From assembly GCA_009617715.1 (NCBI GenBank), contig VTFK01000153.1:868001-932000 (forward strand): a stretch of DNA of 64,000 bases. Direction: 5' to 3'. The number at the start of each line of letters is the position of its first letter. Position 1 is the first letter of the stretch. Both the position numbers and the translations under genes were made by a program. Below, piece after piece: positions 38,115-50,007 of the stretch. The notes below the pieces were generated by a model. It made no database searches and was not told where the DNA came from. It worked only from the letters and a program-made list of their open reading frames with translations. The stretch is from Plectrocnemia conspersa (taxonomy: Eukaryota > Arthropoda > Insecta > Trichoptera > Polycentropodidae).

Positions 38115-38402
38115 GAAATGACATGATCTTCTTGATTTCTCTACATTTTTAATTAACATAAAATTATGAATAGTTTTTTGGGGCAAAATTATATATATTT
38201 TCGTACCATACAGTCCATCAGGACACTGATAATATCGATTTTTACACGAATCGCAGTTAGTTCGTATCGATAACATTTTTGTGTTTTTGAATAAATATAA
38301 TATATTCTATATAAGCTAAAATAGCTCATTAGTAGAGAATTTTTAATACATAATATGTACGACCTCACTTGATTTTGATTAAATATCACTAACAAAAACA
38401 TT

Positions 38403-38580
38403 ATATTAGGAAAATTTAGATAAATTTAACTTTGATGATCAATCAGAATTATAATTATATAATAATTAATAATTCCGATTTTCTAGAAACGATTGAAAAA
38501 TTAAAAAACAACAATGTCCATATGGAATGCGAGCGCATGTCTTTCAAGGTCAATAGATTTAAACCACTCGTGCTGGTTAA
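38403..38580 (-). repeat. tRNA-derived SINE, copy 3
   Basis: On the minus strand: GAGTGGTTTAAATCTATTGA at the A-box position, a ruined B box (GCGCTCGCATTCC), then GAATTATTAATTATTATATA and ATTATAATT body and a GATTGATCATC tail. It is the most diverged copy at the promoter but keeps the body in full. Confidence 0.6.
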
Positions 38581-39744
38581 TTATTTTATGTCGTGTCCAT
38601 AAGTTTACCAATAAACTTAGAAGCTGGAGTTAGCGAGAGTATAATTAGAATACATCAAACCCTTATCGAAAACTTCAGTGATAAACTTTAAACATAGAAG
38701 CTGAGAAGAGTCACCGAGTTTAATCGAAAACAGACCCTTCTCGAAACCTTGACTACCACACGATTTATAACAACATAAAATCGGTTGCACCGATGAGCTT
38801 CAACGAGATTCGTCAATTTATAATATTATGTTAAAATATATATGCAGTATATGACTACTACGGTAAACTTTCATAGTTTACGGTAATTTTAAATTTATAA
38901 CAGCATTTATAAATATGTTAAAATTAAAACATAAAATAAAATGCAAACAGATCAACACATGTTAAATCAATAAATTATTTTTTTACCTACGAGATTGACT
39001 TAATTATTATGAGGGTGACTTGAATTATATTTAATAATTTTGTAAGAGTAACAAATTTGTGAAAAATAAATCAAATTAAATCATAAATCAAAAAAAAAAA
39101 ATACTGGTAACGCATAATTTTTTGGTTTTCAGTTACAAAATGTAATTTTGCATGTGTCACCATAAATTTAAAACTAAGATTTCAGGGTTTTGAAAGAGGC
39201 ATTCAACAGATACAACTCATTAAACAATTAAGCCAAATTTGAAGCGTTATTTTTAGATTTGAAAAGTCCTTATGAAAAATAGAACAATTTTAATAACTAA
39301 ATTAGTAATAATGGCTACATTTGGTTCAGTATTTGATTATATATAAGATACAAACATTATTCGTATAAAAAAGCATATTTATAAGGTACTAAATTAAGAC
39401 GAATATTATTTTTATTACATATATACATAAATAGCATGCAACCTTTGGTTGCTTAAAAATAGCTAGTAACGGCTATATAAACATTTTTCTGTTTCATGTA
39501 TGATTTACATTCCTTATATTTTAAAATAAATATTATAAAAATAAGTTTAAAGAATCAAAAGATATGATAATACATTTAGCATAAATTGTGCAACACAAAA
39601 TTTTTTTACGGGATATTTTGTTCATCTGTGTTGTTTTACTTCTCCATAGGATAAGTAAAACAATGTAATATTTTTTTCATTTATTAAAACTACCCAAATA
39701 AAATCATGTATGATATGAAGGGTTGAATAGAAGGAAGACCGCTG

Positions 39745-39850
39745 ATTCTGCTCGCTGACCTAATGTATTGACTTCTTTCTCTCATATTTACTTTTACATA
39801 GAATCGAACTCTCGACCAAAAGCTTTAACTATAAGTAGTCGCATCCTCTT
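39745..39850 (-). repeat. possible second tRNA-like SINE relic
   Basis: On the minus strand GAGTTCGATTCT looks like a B box, with AGGATGCGACTACTTATAGT upstream at about tRNA spacing and an unrelated tail. There is only one copy in the window, so this is weak. Confidence 0.3.
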
Positions 39851-39889
39851 AATTTAGAACACAATTAAATCACTATACACACCGGCTTG

Positions 39890-40380
39890 TTTGAGTTACA
39901 AATTCATCCTCGACGAGTGCTTTAAAGCATTCAGCAGTAACAGCACAAAGCACACAGTCCAAGCAGTCGAAAAGTTCAAGTGTTTGCAACCGAACATCCT
40001 GTGCTGGTCAGCATCCTTTCATACCCCGCTTCAAATGGCCTTATTTATAGATTTGCCCCGGCCATCAACAACTTCTATTCACGACTCTCGAGCTGAACCC
40101 ACCGAGAGCTTGGCATTCTTGTAAACTTGATACTTAACCTTGTGAACCCATCGGGGACTGGGCGCATTGTGCGCCCTTTCAGGTGAGATGCGAAACTGAG
40201 CGATTTAAATGTGTCATAGAAAAATATCGTAACGATAATATATGTAACAAAACACAGCTGGCATCCGATAAATTCCAATTGCGCTTAAAGTACGTCAAGA
40301 AGCACCATAAGCGCAAAGTATGGCGAGTGCGGTCGAGGTCGTTCAGGCAAACACTTAAAATAGAATACAGCGAATAACTC
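39890..40380 (+). other. GC-richer island with two open frames, unassigned
   Basis: Plus-strand frames of 77 codons (39891-40124) and 64 codons (40183-40377) lie in a less AT-rich block. Between them is a GCGCATTGTGCGC palindrome followed by a CAG/GTGAGA donor-like site. The second frame is basic (KYVKKHHKRKVWRVRSRS). I recognise neither product and there is no evidence that they form one gene. Confidence 0.3.
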
Positions 40381-40699
40381 GTGTTCGATAAATAATGATA
40401 ATAAGAGGCTTCGATTTGTACTGTAAAATGAGATCAGTTTTTTTATCATAATCGATTTTAAAATGGGTAGGTAAAAACATTTGAATAATATTCGATTTAC
40501 TATCATTAGCAAGATTTGCTTATCTTAAGTTACAAAGTTGTTAAATTCAAGTGGTGTTTATAAAAAGTTTACGAACAATGCAAACATCTGTCCACATTAA
40601 ATACTTTCATACTTAAAATCAACAAAGAGCACAAAAAGTATTTGTTTTCAATAAATTAATGATAATATGGTCCCTAAGTGGTCAATATAGCATTCTTAG

Positions 40700-41045
40700 G
40701 GAGGAAAAGTATGTCAGAATATTTATTAGGAATTAAATTAAAATAATACAAGCGAAGAAAATACTAATAATTACATTAGTCACAATACGGTACTGACTTA
40801 TGTTGAAACCTTACTGGACTACATAGAGCAAAGTCGATTCGAATATAACGATATAATACCTCTTACAAAAATTCGTACCGGGATTCGGAAATTATTGAGA
40901 GATTCCCGAAGTCAAACGAGAATCACAGTTTTTTTTTTTAATATATAAATAAATTAATAAAAAATATATTATACATATTTTAAAACCAAATCAAAATTAT
41001 TAATTCAGATTATCCGTGCCCTTCCTCCACAATATTAACCCAGAT
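40700..41045 (+). pseudogene. Tigger/jerky-type transposase C-terminal fragment
   Basis: An open stretch of about 60 codons, 40746-40930, reads SEENTNNYISHNTVLTYVET then LLDYIEQSRFEY and IRTGIRKLLRDSR, the C-terminal pattern of Tigger/jerky proteins. It ends with GATTATCCGTGCCCTTCCTC at about 41008, as in the copy at 16805-17300. The next element starts only about 30 bases to the right, so the two sit head to tail. Confidence 0.6.
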
Positions 41046-41052
41046 AATAGAG

Positions 41053-42809
41053 TACACCCATACCTCGCTATACGGCCGCTCTTTATACGGCCTTTCGCTA
41101 TAACGGCCCTCTTCAATTAAGGCACGTTTTCAATTTACGGCCTAAAATGTTTCGCTATAACGGCAAAAAAACTTTTTTTCGATGTCGATTTTTAAAAAAA
41201 TTTAAAAATAGATTTAATTTGCATAATTTTAAAATGAAAGGTGAAGCAGCTAGCCCCGATGACGCTGCATCTAAGGAATATCCCAACATTTTAAAGGTAA
41301 TTATTGAAAGAGGTGGTCATAAACCTGAACAAGTGTTTAACGTAGACGAAACAGGGCTTTATTGGAAGAGAATGCCTGATTGCACGTACATTTCAAAAAC
41401 CGAAAAATCTGCGCCTGGTTATAAGGTGTCTAAAGAACGATTGACTTTGCTACTTGGTGCAAATGCCGCGGGTGATTTTAAGCTAAAACCACTTTTAATA
41501 TATTTGTCCGAAAATCCAAGGCCTCTTAAAGGACTAAATAAAAATCAATTACCCGTCATATGGAGATCCAACAAGAAAGCTTGGATGACTATAGCTACTT
41601 TAGAGGAATGGTTCAAAAATCACTTTTGCACAGAAAAGAAAAAATATTTGCGAGACAATAACTTAAGCAACAAGGCTTTGCTAATTTTGGATAATGCACC
41701 AGGGCATCCTACTAATTTATCCGAACTATCTGAAGATGTCATGATTGAGTACCTTCCGAAAAATACAACAGCTCTGATCCAACTAATGGATCAGGGTGCA
41801 ATAGCCACTTTTAAGGCATATTACCTACGCCGAACTTTCCGACCACTTATAAGGGAAACCGATGGTAAATCTTCAATTAAAACATTTTGGAAAAGCTATA
41901 CATCAAGGACGCTGTTGACAGCATTAGTGAATCATGGAAGGAATTAAAATTAACAACAATGAACCATGTTTGGAAAAAAATATGGCCAGAATGTGTAAAA
42001 AGTACTGATGCAGAAGTTAATTGCCTTCCTGAAATTAGGCAAAACATTTTGGATCTAGCACATGATCTCGGCTTTGAAGGTTTGAACGAACGTGATGTGC
42101 TTGGTCTACTTGAAGCTGATAGGGAACCCCTTTCATATAAGGAACTCATTCAGTTGCAAGCAGAACCGGCATTTGATGAAGAGACAGAGCCTGTTGTATC
42201 CAAACAGCTAACATCGAAAAAATTGTCAAAAGCTTTTTCCTATTTCGAACAAGGAATAAACATCTTCCTTGAAAACGATCCTGACGTCGAACGTAGTGCT
42301 AAAGTTTCTCGAGGAATTAACTCAGTCATTAGCTGTTATAAATCACTGAAGAACAAAAGAGACAAAAAGGCAAGACAAACAACGTTGGACAATTTTTTTA
42401 AGCCAGGCCCATCCTTACCAGCGAAAAATGAGAACGACAGTGATCTGCAGGTTACCATTTCTTCATCGTCTTCAGATTAAAGCCATTTTAAAAAAAATTA
42501 TGTATGTATTCATACACATATTTTATGTAACATGAAGTTGTTTCATTTTTGTTTATGGATTATTGTTGGTTTTTGGAGTCTGCTATTATTTTATGTACAA
42601 ATGTATGTACTTGTTATGTATGTATTTTTTATTTAAATGAAATAAAAAGATAAAATACAGTTTAAATGATAAACCATGTTACATATTTAACAAATTTGGA
42701 ACCGATCCCATTGAATTTGTATTAGAATAATTGATTCGTTATACGGCTTTTCGCTTAGCGGCCAAGTTACGTGGAACGTATCTAGGCCGTAAAGCGAGGT
42801 ATGGGTGTA
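41053..42809 (+). mobile_element. pogo/Tigger element with intact ends, internally deleted
   Basis: The ends are 23-base inverted repeats with one mismatch (left CACCCATACCTCGCTATACG, right the complement with CTTT for CTAT), each next to TA, the pogo/Tc1-superfamily target. The left end continues with TATACGGCC-type repeats. Inside is a transposase that starts abruptly near the end of the DNA-binding region. At 1757 bases with N-terminus missing, it is a deletion derivative of a longer autonomous element. Confidence 0.85.
41147..42480 (+). pseudogene. Tigger transposase, N-terminally deleted and frameshifted
   Basis: The first frame (41147-41947) contains the catalytic domain. The three acids are all present: FNVDETG (D67), LILDNAPGH (D182) and IQLMDQGAI (D215), so a DD32D spacing. 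Upstream, only FKNRFNLHNFKMKGEAAS remains of the region after the CENP-B-type HTH domains, so about 150-180 residues of DNA-binding domain are gone. After FWKSY the frame shifts by one near 41900 and continues to 42480 (IKDAVDSISESWKEL, VWKKIWPECV, then a Ser-rich end). The protein would neither bind its ends in the normal way nor be read in full. DNA-level decay is otherwise light. Confidence 0.85.
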
Positions 42810-45145
42810 TACTGTACATATTAAAAATACGATAAAACCTAGTACATACAGTATGATAAAAAATATATAATATATTTCTTATCATATCACTCTCGATTAT
42901 ATGGGTCATTGTTGCTAAAATATAGGTATATCATTGCTTAAACACTATTTGAGTATTAATAAAAATGCTAGCTTTCTACTCCTTATTTTTATAACAGTAT
43001 AAGTTTATTGTACTAAAATATAAATCGTGGATGAATCACAATTTAGTAAGCACTGTTACATTGTGTAAGCCAGAAGACACTATATCAAAACCATAACACT
43101 ATTCCTTTTCCTTTATCCATATGTGGTACAATTCCGTTTCCGAACAAACACTATTCCTTTCGTTGCCCTCTGGCTCAACAAATAACTTTCGCGCAATTTC
43201 CAAAGTTTAACCGTCACGTATAAAGTCTTAACCTTTTACGCCATATATAAATTCACCATTCAAGTTGAGCAACAACAACAACGGCCATAACGCATTATTT
43301 ATGCGATCGACCATTTTAGCAAAAGTTATTTTTTAACAGGCACAATAATAAGAAACGGCACTCATAAATAAACAACAAGCAACACAAGCAATAATCTTAT
43401 TTCAAAACGTCCCATAACCACATTTAGTTTTGACGGGCGTTGTTGGGTCATATTTCATATATTTATGTATATTATAAAATTTTACGACAGGTGCGAACGC
43501 ATTTCCCACCCTATCTGGACACGTTTTGATTTAAAACGTGCCTATCGCGAAAAAACCTAAACGTGTTTTCGTTTACCACATACTATAATAAGACAAGAGC
43601 TAATAAAAAAGATGTACTACCTAATATAAGGTGTAGAAAAATTCGCTAAATTAATCGTCGTACGTCACACCAATGTAAAAATAATCATTTCTATCAAAGG
43701 CATAACTGGGCCAGCAAAATCTTGTGAAATTATTTGTCATTTTGACATCTTTAGCCATAGATTGACAATTGTTTCATTTTATAAAATCATATTTTTACTA
43801 ATTGATCCATAACAATACATATTTATTTCGATTACATTATGTACTCGGACAAAGATCCGTTGCATCAGTTAAATATAATTTCATTGCCACATATGTTTTA
43901 TAATAACCGACGTACAAATTTGTTGCTAATCGCAGAATTGTTCTTTTTGGCGATGTATGGATCAAATGGACATTAAAGTTGCTGCCAAATCGACGGTTTT
44001 GTGACACTCTTTCTAGACCAGATATCAGCTGACTCTTAGGGTCGGTCGACAAGAAGATTAACCATTCGCGCGACCGACCAGTTTTAGTCTATCGTTAATC
44101 AAAAATTAGATGATTGTTTAAAGTCATCATGTGATTTAGATTTTGAATTTCGGAAAAAGAATATTGGCTCGGTTTATTTTTCGCCAATATTTTTTTTTTT
44201 TTTTGCTTGAATTGTACATAGGAAGACATTCATTTATAAGCAAAATTTTCCCACCTAACTCCCCCAATCCATGGTCTTAATCTTTACTTTGCACGTAAAT
44301 GAAAAAAACAGTTTGATTCAAGAGAATTTCTTCATCAGCACATTTTAACTTTATCACCGATATAATCTTTAAGCTATTTAAACGTCAGTAGTTGTCAATC
44401 GTTGGCCCCACAGTATATTTTTTCACTATTTGATACATAACAAAACAACTAGATTAATACGTAAAATTACACGCTTACTAATAAGGCATGCGAACTACGC
44501 ATCATACGCAACCATAAAAAATCTAGCAAATATGCAATAAAAAAAAAATTCAGCCATTGATCCTAAGCATTACTACAATAACCAAAAAATTTTGAAATAA
44601 GAACATTTATACAAAAAGCTACTGTTTAATTTCATAGCTTCATTAGGAGTTCTAACATAAATTAAAATTCATATATTATTGTGCTTAAAATGGTTTTAGG
44701 GAAAATCATCTTAATAAAGCAAAATTATCGATAAGCATTTTTTTAAATAAAATAATAAATGGCAAAAAAATTAAGTCTACTACAGAAAAAAATATAAAAA
44801 TCGAATCATATTATCTTCGTGATAACAAATCTTGTTAATTAAAGTATATGATGAATAAATATTTTCTATTGTGCACATATACTGGACAAAATAATTTTCT
44901 TGAGATATTATCGAAAAACGATAGATCAAGTTTTTAAAATTACAAATGAATTCCTAATTACTATGTTTATCAGATGTTCTTTATCATTAATTATTATTTA
45001 TTACATAAATCCCTACCTCTCCCTTCCCCCCCTCAAATAACATCTCTGTTTAGAATCAAAAGCAATAAAATTTTCCCGTCGCAGTTTAAACGCGCGGTTA
45101 TCTAGCGTTCATATTAAGAGTTTTTATAATTGAAATGAGTCAAAT

Positions 45146-45345
45146 AAAGCATATCTAGACCGAGTTTTGATCAATATGAGAACGTAAAAAACAATTATCC
45201 CTTCTCAGAAGTCAAAATCCACGTCAAAAGCAATAAAATCGTGCCGGCGCCGTTGCAGTGGGAACGCTCGGTATAATTGTTTTTATTGCTTTTGACGTGA
45301 ATTTTGACTTCTGAGATTGACCAACATTCAATTTGAATATACTTT
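45146..45345. mobile_element. MITE family A, copy 2
   Basis: It shows the same blocks as copy 1: AAGCATATCT, ACAATTATCCCTTCT, CAGAAGTCAAAATC, GCAATAAAATCGTGCC and the centre GGCGCCGTTGCAGTGGGAAC. The right arm lacks the outer GATAATTGTTTTT...CTCTCCT block, a deletion of about 25 bases, but ends ATTTGAATATACTTT as copy 1. Confidence 0.7.
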
Positions 45346-45454
45346 CATATTATAAGTCCATAATAATACAAGCGGCCCTCTACTTCTTCACAATTCGCTA
45401 TATCGCATTTTTAAGAAAAAATTGTCGATAATGCAAAAAATGCGCTTCCATGCA

Positions 45455-45730
45455 TATATTTAATTTTGAAAAACAAGAATAAAATTAAGGAATACGTTAA
45501 AAATTGTGGAAATATATCTTTAAAGATTGTTTCCAAAAGACACGCCATAGTGATGGATGAAATGGAAAGATCTTTGTCATCGTGGATTGATGAGCAACGT
45601 CAAAACGATGTCCCCCTGAGTTTTTCAATTATTCAAGCTAATGCTATTAGTTTGCATGAAGATTGGAAGACTAGATAAAAGAAGTTTCAAGCAAGTAATG
45701 GTTGGTTCAACAAATTTAAAATAAGTATAA
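45455..45730 (+). pseudogene. Tigger-type transposase N-terminal (CENP-B HTH) fragment
   Basis: The frame includes VMDEMERSLSSWIDEQRQND and VPLSFSIIQANAISLHEDWK, the second HTH of CENP-B/Tigger proteins (a W at the first helix, then P[IL]S..I...A). After an in-frame TAG comes FQASNGWFNKFK, the conserved end of that domain. No catalytic part follows. It is the complement of what is missing in the element at 41053-42809 but lies 2.6 kb away on the other side. Confidence 0.65.
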
Positions 45731-45823
45731 ATATAATATGGCAATAAAAATGTCACAGATTCTCGTCGCTTTGAAACACTAAAATCTATATATCCGCTAG
45801 TAAAATATAATATAAAAATCTAC

Positions 45824-45954
45824 CTTTTTCCTTCTTGGGCAGCGCGACTTCTGCTTTAGGCTGCTCTGGCTGTTTGTATTCGTTTTGTATCGTGACTTCG
45901 ACGGGAAATTGAACTTCGCCATTAGAATTTGGAGACTGCTGCGTCACTTTGATG
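45824..45954 (-). CDS. bbg: big bang-like PDZ scaffold, coding exon B (131 nt)
   Basis: Short internal exon. A TTATTTCCAG acceptor ends at 45955 and an AAG/GTAGAT donor follows 45824. Its first base completes the AT left by exon A to give Ile, and its last base G joins AA of exon C to give Glu. So both junctions are phase-consistent, and the frame stays open from exon A to exon C. It encodes about 43 residues, hydrophilic and rich in Gln, Pro, Lys and Glu (IKVTQQSPN at the start, PKKEK at the end), with no domain I recognise. The base composition is clearly less AT-rich than the flanks. The reading frame stops soon after the donor, as expected for intron. The match of phases on both sides is the main support. 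Confidence 0.8.
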
Positions 45955-48049
45955 CTGGAAATAAAATACAGAAAAAAAATCACTTGAATCGACCGCAAAT
46001 CACTAAAACTATCAATCAACACTAAACCACAGGAAATGGACGGTGGTTTTTTGGGAGCGCTGAAAAGCCATTAACTCTATCCCTGATATTGAAATCGCTC
46101 ACATTAATCGCTTTCAATTTATTCATGAATATATGATGCACCAGTTACTCCCAAAATCCCGTAAATTTTAACAGTTTTTCCGATAAAAATATAACGTATA
46201 CAAACACGCGTTTTAATTAAATCGGTTAACCCAGTTTTAGAGCAACGAGCATTGTTTCATACAAATTACTGTAATTGGAACTTTTAGCCGTTGTTAACGT
46301 TAATTGGAAAACATGCATAACTATGAATGAGATAATATTTTTTTATTATATAAACTATATAATAGTTACATAGATTTTCAATATTTTTTAATATATAATA
46401 TATGGGTGATTTTCAATTCACAACTTAATTCGAAATTATCTCTTTTAAATTACATTTATTTTTAATATATTATAATTATATTTATTTTTTTCAAAAAAAT
46501 CCTTAAGCCTCACAAAATAAAAAGTAACCGCTGGTTATCTATAAACCAGCAAAGATTTAATATACATACATTAGTTCTACTATTCTCTTCGAATGATCAA
46601 AATGGTGACTACAATTTTTTTGTAAAAACAAATGAAATGATAAGATATAATAAACGTTTTAAATTTTATGTAAAGAATGAGATTAAACGTGTATATTTTA
46701 GGTTTTTATTTATAAATATTTTTTTTCAAGCAATCTTGTTTTTCTTTTATTACTAAAATTATTTAAATATTTTTATATATTATATGTATACCACGCCACA
46801 GCCTAATATTGCTATATTGCTTATAAATTAGTTAAATTATATATTGTCATAATTGATTAACTATCGAGCTGTTAAACACCGCCCGAGGCAGACTTACGAA
46901 AAAATGTAGAACAAGAATGCGAAAAATGAATCGACTGACAATGAATTATGCGATTAACGTTAATTTACGGTTTTACGATACAAAACATTGAAGATGTATG
47001 GCGATGTACGATTTGTATAAGGTAAAACCATATATCACCGACCGTTTTCGGAGTCGCCATTAATTTTATCAGATCACGTTCGCGAGCGAAACGAATTATA
47101 TTCGTTCGCAAATTTGCATATGGAGCTCTTGAAAAGTATTTTAAAACGTGTGTTTTCTTCTCTTCAATGCTATATAAAAATAACCTAAGATAAACTTCAT
47201 TTGCCACCAATGAATACAAATGCGAAGTCACATATTAATTAAAAAAGTGGATTATTGCGAAATATTGCGGACCTAAAAATTCCAGACATAAAATACGGTA
47301 TCTTAGTACCTTTAGGTCGTTACAAAGATATTTTAAAATCATTGTTAAAAAATATTAATTAATCATATGATTCTAAAGCAGTTAGTCACACCAACAAATT
47401 TGTAAGGAGACGAACTTTAATTTTAAGCAAATTTGAGTTAAATATAAAAACGGATCAGATAATCACGAAATTTAATTTGTTTAATTGTCTTTTCATATCA
47501 CTACCATTTATTTATATGTTGTAATATTATATATGTATATATTATAGAATATATATTTATTTTTCTCTGACAACTCTATTTATTTAGCGACGTTTTAGCA
47601 ATATATATTTGAGCGAACTTTAATTGAAAACTACATATTTTAATTTGTAATTTGAACATATTATTCAATAATCTTAAAAAAATTAGTACGTTGTTTTAGT
47701 AACGTATAATTTTTCGCAAACATTAATATTATTTATATAAACACTTTTATTTGGTGCTAAGATAAAATCTTAATGCAGAACAAATATGCTTAGTCATTGG
47801 ATGATTATTGAGATATTTATTTAATTACTAATACACGAGCTTTCTGTTTGATAAAAGTCAAAACTACTTTATCGCAAAATTTCTAATTTTATTGCAATAT
47901 CAATAATAGATTATATTATTATATATAGCATTATTACTTTCAATTCTTAGATAGTGGAATATTACACATTGTCGAGAAGTTCAAATATATAATATAATTA
48001 TTAATGCGAGAGCAAATAAATTAGGATTGTTAATATAATACTAGTTAAG

Positions 48050-48068
48050 AAAAAAAAAAAAAAAAAAA
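48050..48068. repeat. A19 homopolymer run
   Basis: Nineteen consecutive A in intron A-B, about 75 bases from a MITE B copy. No retrotransposed sequence upstream of it is recognisable. Confidence 0.9.
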
Positions 48069-48142
48069 CATATTTGTATAATATAAAGGGGTTGTTCATA
48101 AAATTTAAATTAATCATTTAAAAATATATACCATCTATCAGA

Positions 48143-48222
48143 CGCGTACGGTGAGATACATTCCCTTTCGCTCGCTCGCGTGTTAAGTGACGTGAAGAAG
48201 GGAATGTATCTCACCATACGCG
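48143..48222. mobile_element. MITE family B, copy 3 (compact foldback)
   Basis: Arms of about 24 bases, CGCGTACGGTGAGATACATT and the complement GTATCTCACCATACGCGC, close a short centre with CGCTCGCTCGCGTGTTAAGT. The centre of copy 1 is missing, so only the hairpin ends remain. It lies in intron A-B of big bang. Confidence 0.7.
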
Positions 48223-48406
48223 CCTACTATCTATAGAACATAATTATATTATAAAACTATAGATATATGTACTTGAAATATAAATCTGTAAAATTGCTAA
48301 AAATCAGTTGATGATATAATAACTATATATTACATTTACTATTAAATTCGTGAAACACGTTACTTTATAACATAGTTATTAAATTAAATAATAAAAATAA
48401 ACTCAC

Positions 48407-50007
48407 ATTGGTAATGTCTGACAGTTAGGCGAGTCTTCGTCGTCTTCGCCAATAGTCTCCAGATGAGGTGAGCCATCGTAGTCTGAGCTCATCCCGTCTG
48501 AAACTTCAGGCTCCTTTTCCACATTGATAGCTAGCTTGACGCTATAATCCACTTCTTTCCTCTCAGTCGGCACTGGACTTTCATTTTTCTGCTTTGGCAC
48601 AAAGTCTATCAATCTGGGCAGGGCTTCTGGTTTCATTTCGCGATCGTAATCGTGATGATCCACATCATCGAAAGTGCGCATGTTGCAATCTATAGCGTCT
48701 TGCAGCCACGTCTCAATATTCTGAAGCTTAGTCGGAGACAGATTATCGTCATAGGGACGATTCACTCTGTTGAAATCGTTCAGCGCTGAATCCACGTTCC
48801 TTTTGTTCAAATTCCTCGGAAGAGGTTTGGGAATTTCCTTGACATCTTCGTTGACTTTCCCCACAATCTTTATAGTGTTTGTGTTGTTGTTAGCGTCGCT
48901 GCAATCGCTCTTGACTGGAGCACCACTTTCAAAGGACGACACAACGATAGACACGTCCCCTTGAGTGGGCCGACTATCGCCATTTGTCATCTGAGCATCG
49001 TTGGCTCTCACGGCTACGTTTACTTCCTTATTGAATTCCTCGAGCATACGTGCCGGAAGCTCCGATAAAAACCTTTCTTCTAAGATCTTGGCACTTTGAA
49101 CGTTGACGTTCAAATGTTTCGGACCTAAAGTCGGCGTAGAAGGTATACTATTATCTACTGATCCTGGAAAGCTTGAATAAGCACTCAATCTATCGATTAC
49201 GGTAGATATAGAACTACCTGTATCATCAGATTCAGATTCGGCTATATGAAATCCGTTTTCTTTCTCACGACAGAATAGATCTGTATATACTTGAGCTTCT
49301 GGAGGTGTGGCAGAATGAATAGGCGCCGGTCTTCTTGGCCTTCCAGGTGACTGCTTTCCCAAAGGCACTTTTCTTTCTATCGTCGTATTTTCGTATGCTT
49401 TGGTTCCATTAATAAAGACAGTTTTATTTGAATCGCCGTTTATAAGCTCCTTCTTTTTATGGATCTTCCGTGGTGGTACTGGCGGAGGTAGCAATGATTT
49501 TTCAGACTCTTGACTATCGTGTTCAACACGAGGACGATTTCCGTCGTTCAGATGCAGTTTACCTTCTGGCGTGTGTCGCACCAATAGTTTAACTGCTAGA
49601 TTCGAGTCTTTTAAGCATCTGACGCATTCTAATCGAGTGAGGGATGAGACTGGAACTCTATCGATGCACAAGATTTCATCACCCGGCTCTAAAGGTCCCC
49701 AAGCTGCTCTTGTTCTCCCAGCTGGACTTTCAGGAGCGCACGATTGTATGAATAGTCTTCGGACGCATTCTGCAGATTGGACCCCGCCTTCGAATTTTAA
49801 ACCAAAGCCCAGTTTTTCGCCTGGTAATCTGTAAACGGTGACTTCTTCTTCAGCGCCCTGTTGACCGATCGATAACACCGTCACGAAAGGCAAGTCCGAA
49901 GCTGGTTTGTTCACTTTGTTAGTCTCGCCTTCCGACGTGGTATTGCCGACAGAAACTATTGTGACAAAGTCTTCGTTCGCGGCATTTTCTCTGGTCGTCG
50001 CCGCCAT
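48407..50007 (-). CDS. bbg: big bang-like PDZ scaffold, coding exon A (N-terminus, PDZ1)
   Basis: First coding exon of a minus-strand gene; 533 codons plus two bases. Residues about 55-145 form a PDZ domain with the carboxylate-binding loop LGFG (66-69), the GDEI segment (109-112) and a helix around LTRLECVRCLKD. A class II SH3-type motif PPVPPR follows near residue 175; the remainder is acidic, Ser/Pro-rich and probably disordered. The start ATG at 50007 has A at -3 and G at +4. The 3' end is a GTGAGT donor at 48406 that leaves two bases (AT), matching the phase of exon B. In Drosophila, big bang is an apical/junctional scaffold in epithelia, including gut; that role here is inferred from family. 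The naming rests on my recognition of PDZ1 (RLFIQSCA and a Trp-Gly before the GD loop), not on a search. An alternative is another multi-PDZ scaffold. Confidence 0.85.

Larger units (their letters stand above)
19863..45823 (-). other. big bang intron between exons B and C (26 kb)
   Basis: A 25,961-base intron bounded by the GTAGAT donor at 45823 and the ATTTGCAG acceptor at 19863. It carries most of the mobile elements listed separately, a degenerate tandem array and a GC-rich island. 19880-21880, 27740-30990, 32460-33900, 34900-36640, 38600-39730 and 42820-45140 are AT-rich and I see nothing in them beyond short chance frames and hairpins. Whether a nested gene or internal promoter lies inside is open; the best candidate is at 25600-25968. 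Confidence 0.7.
45955..48406 (-). other. big bang intron between exons A and B
   Basis: A 2452-base intron bounded by a GTGAGT donor (48406) and a TTATTTCCAG acceptor (45955). It is AT-rich and contains one compact copy of MITE family B (48143-48222) and a 19-base A run at 48050-48068. A frame on the minus strand near 46965-47231 shows no domain I recognise. I see no further exon here. Confidence 0.75.
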
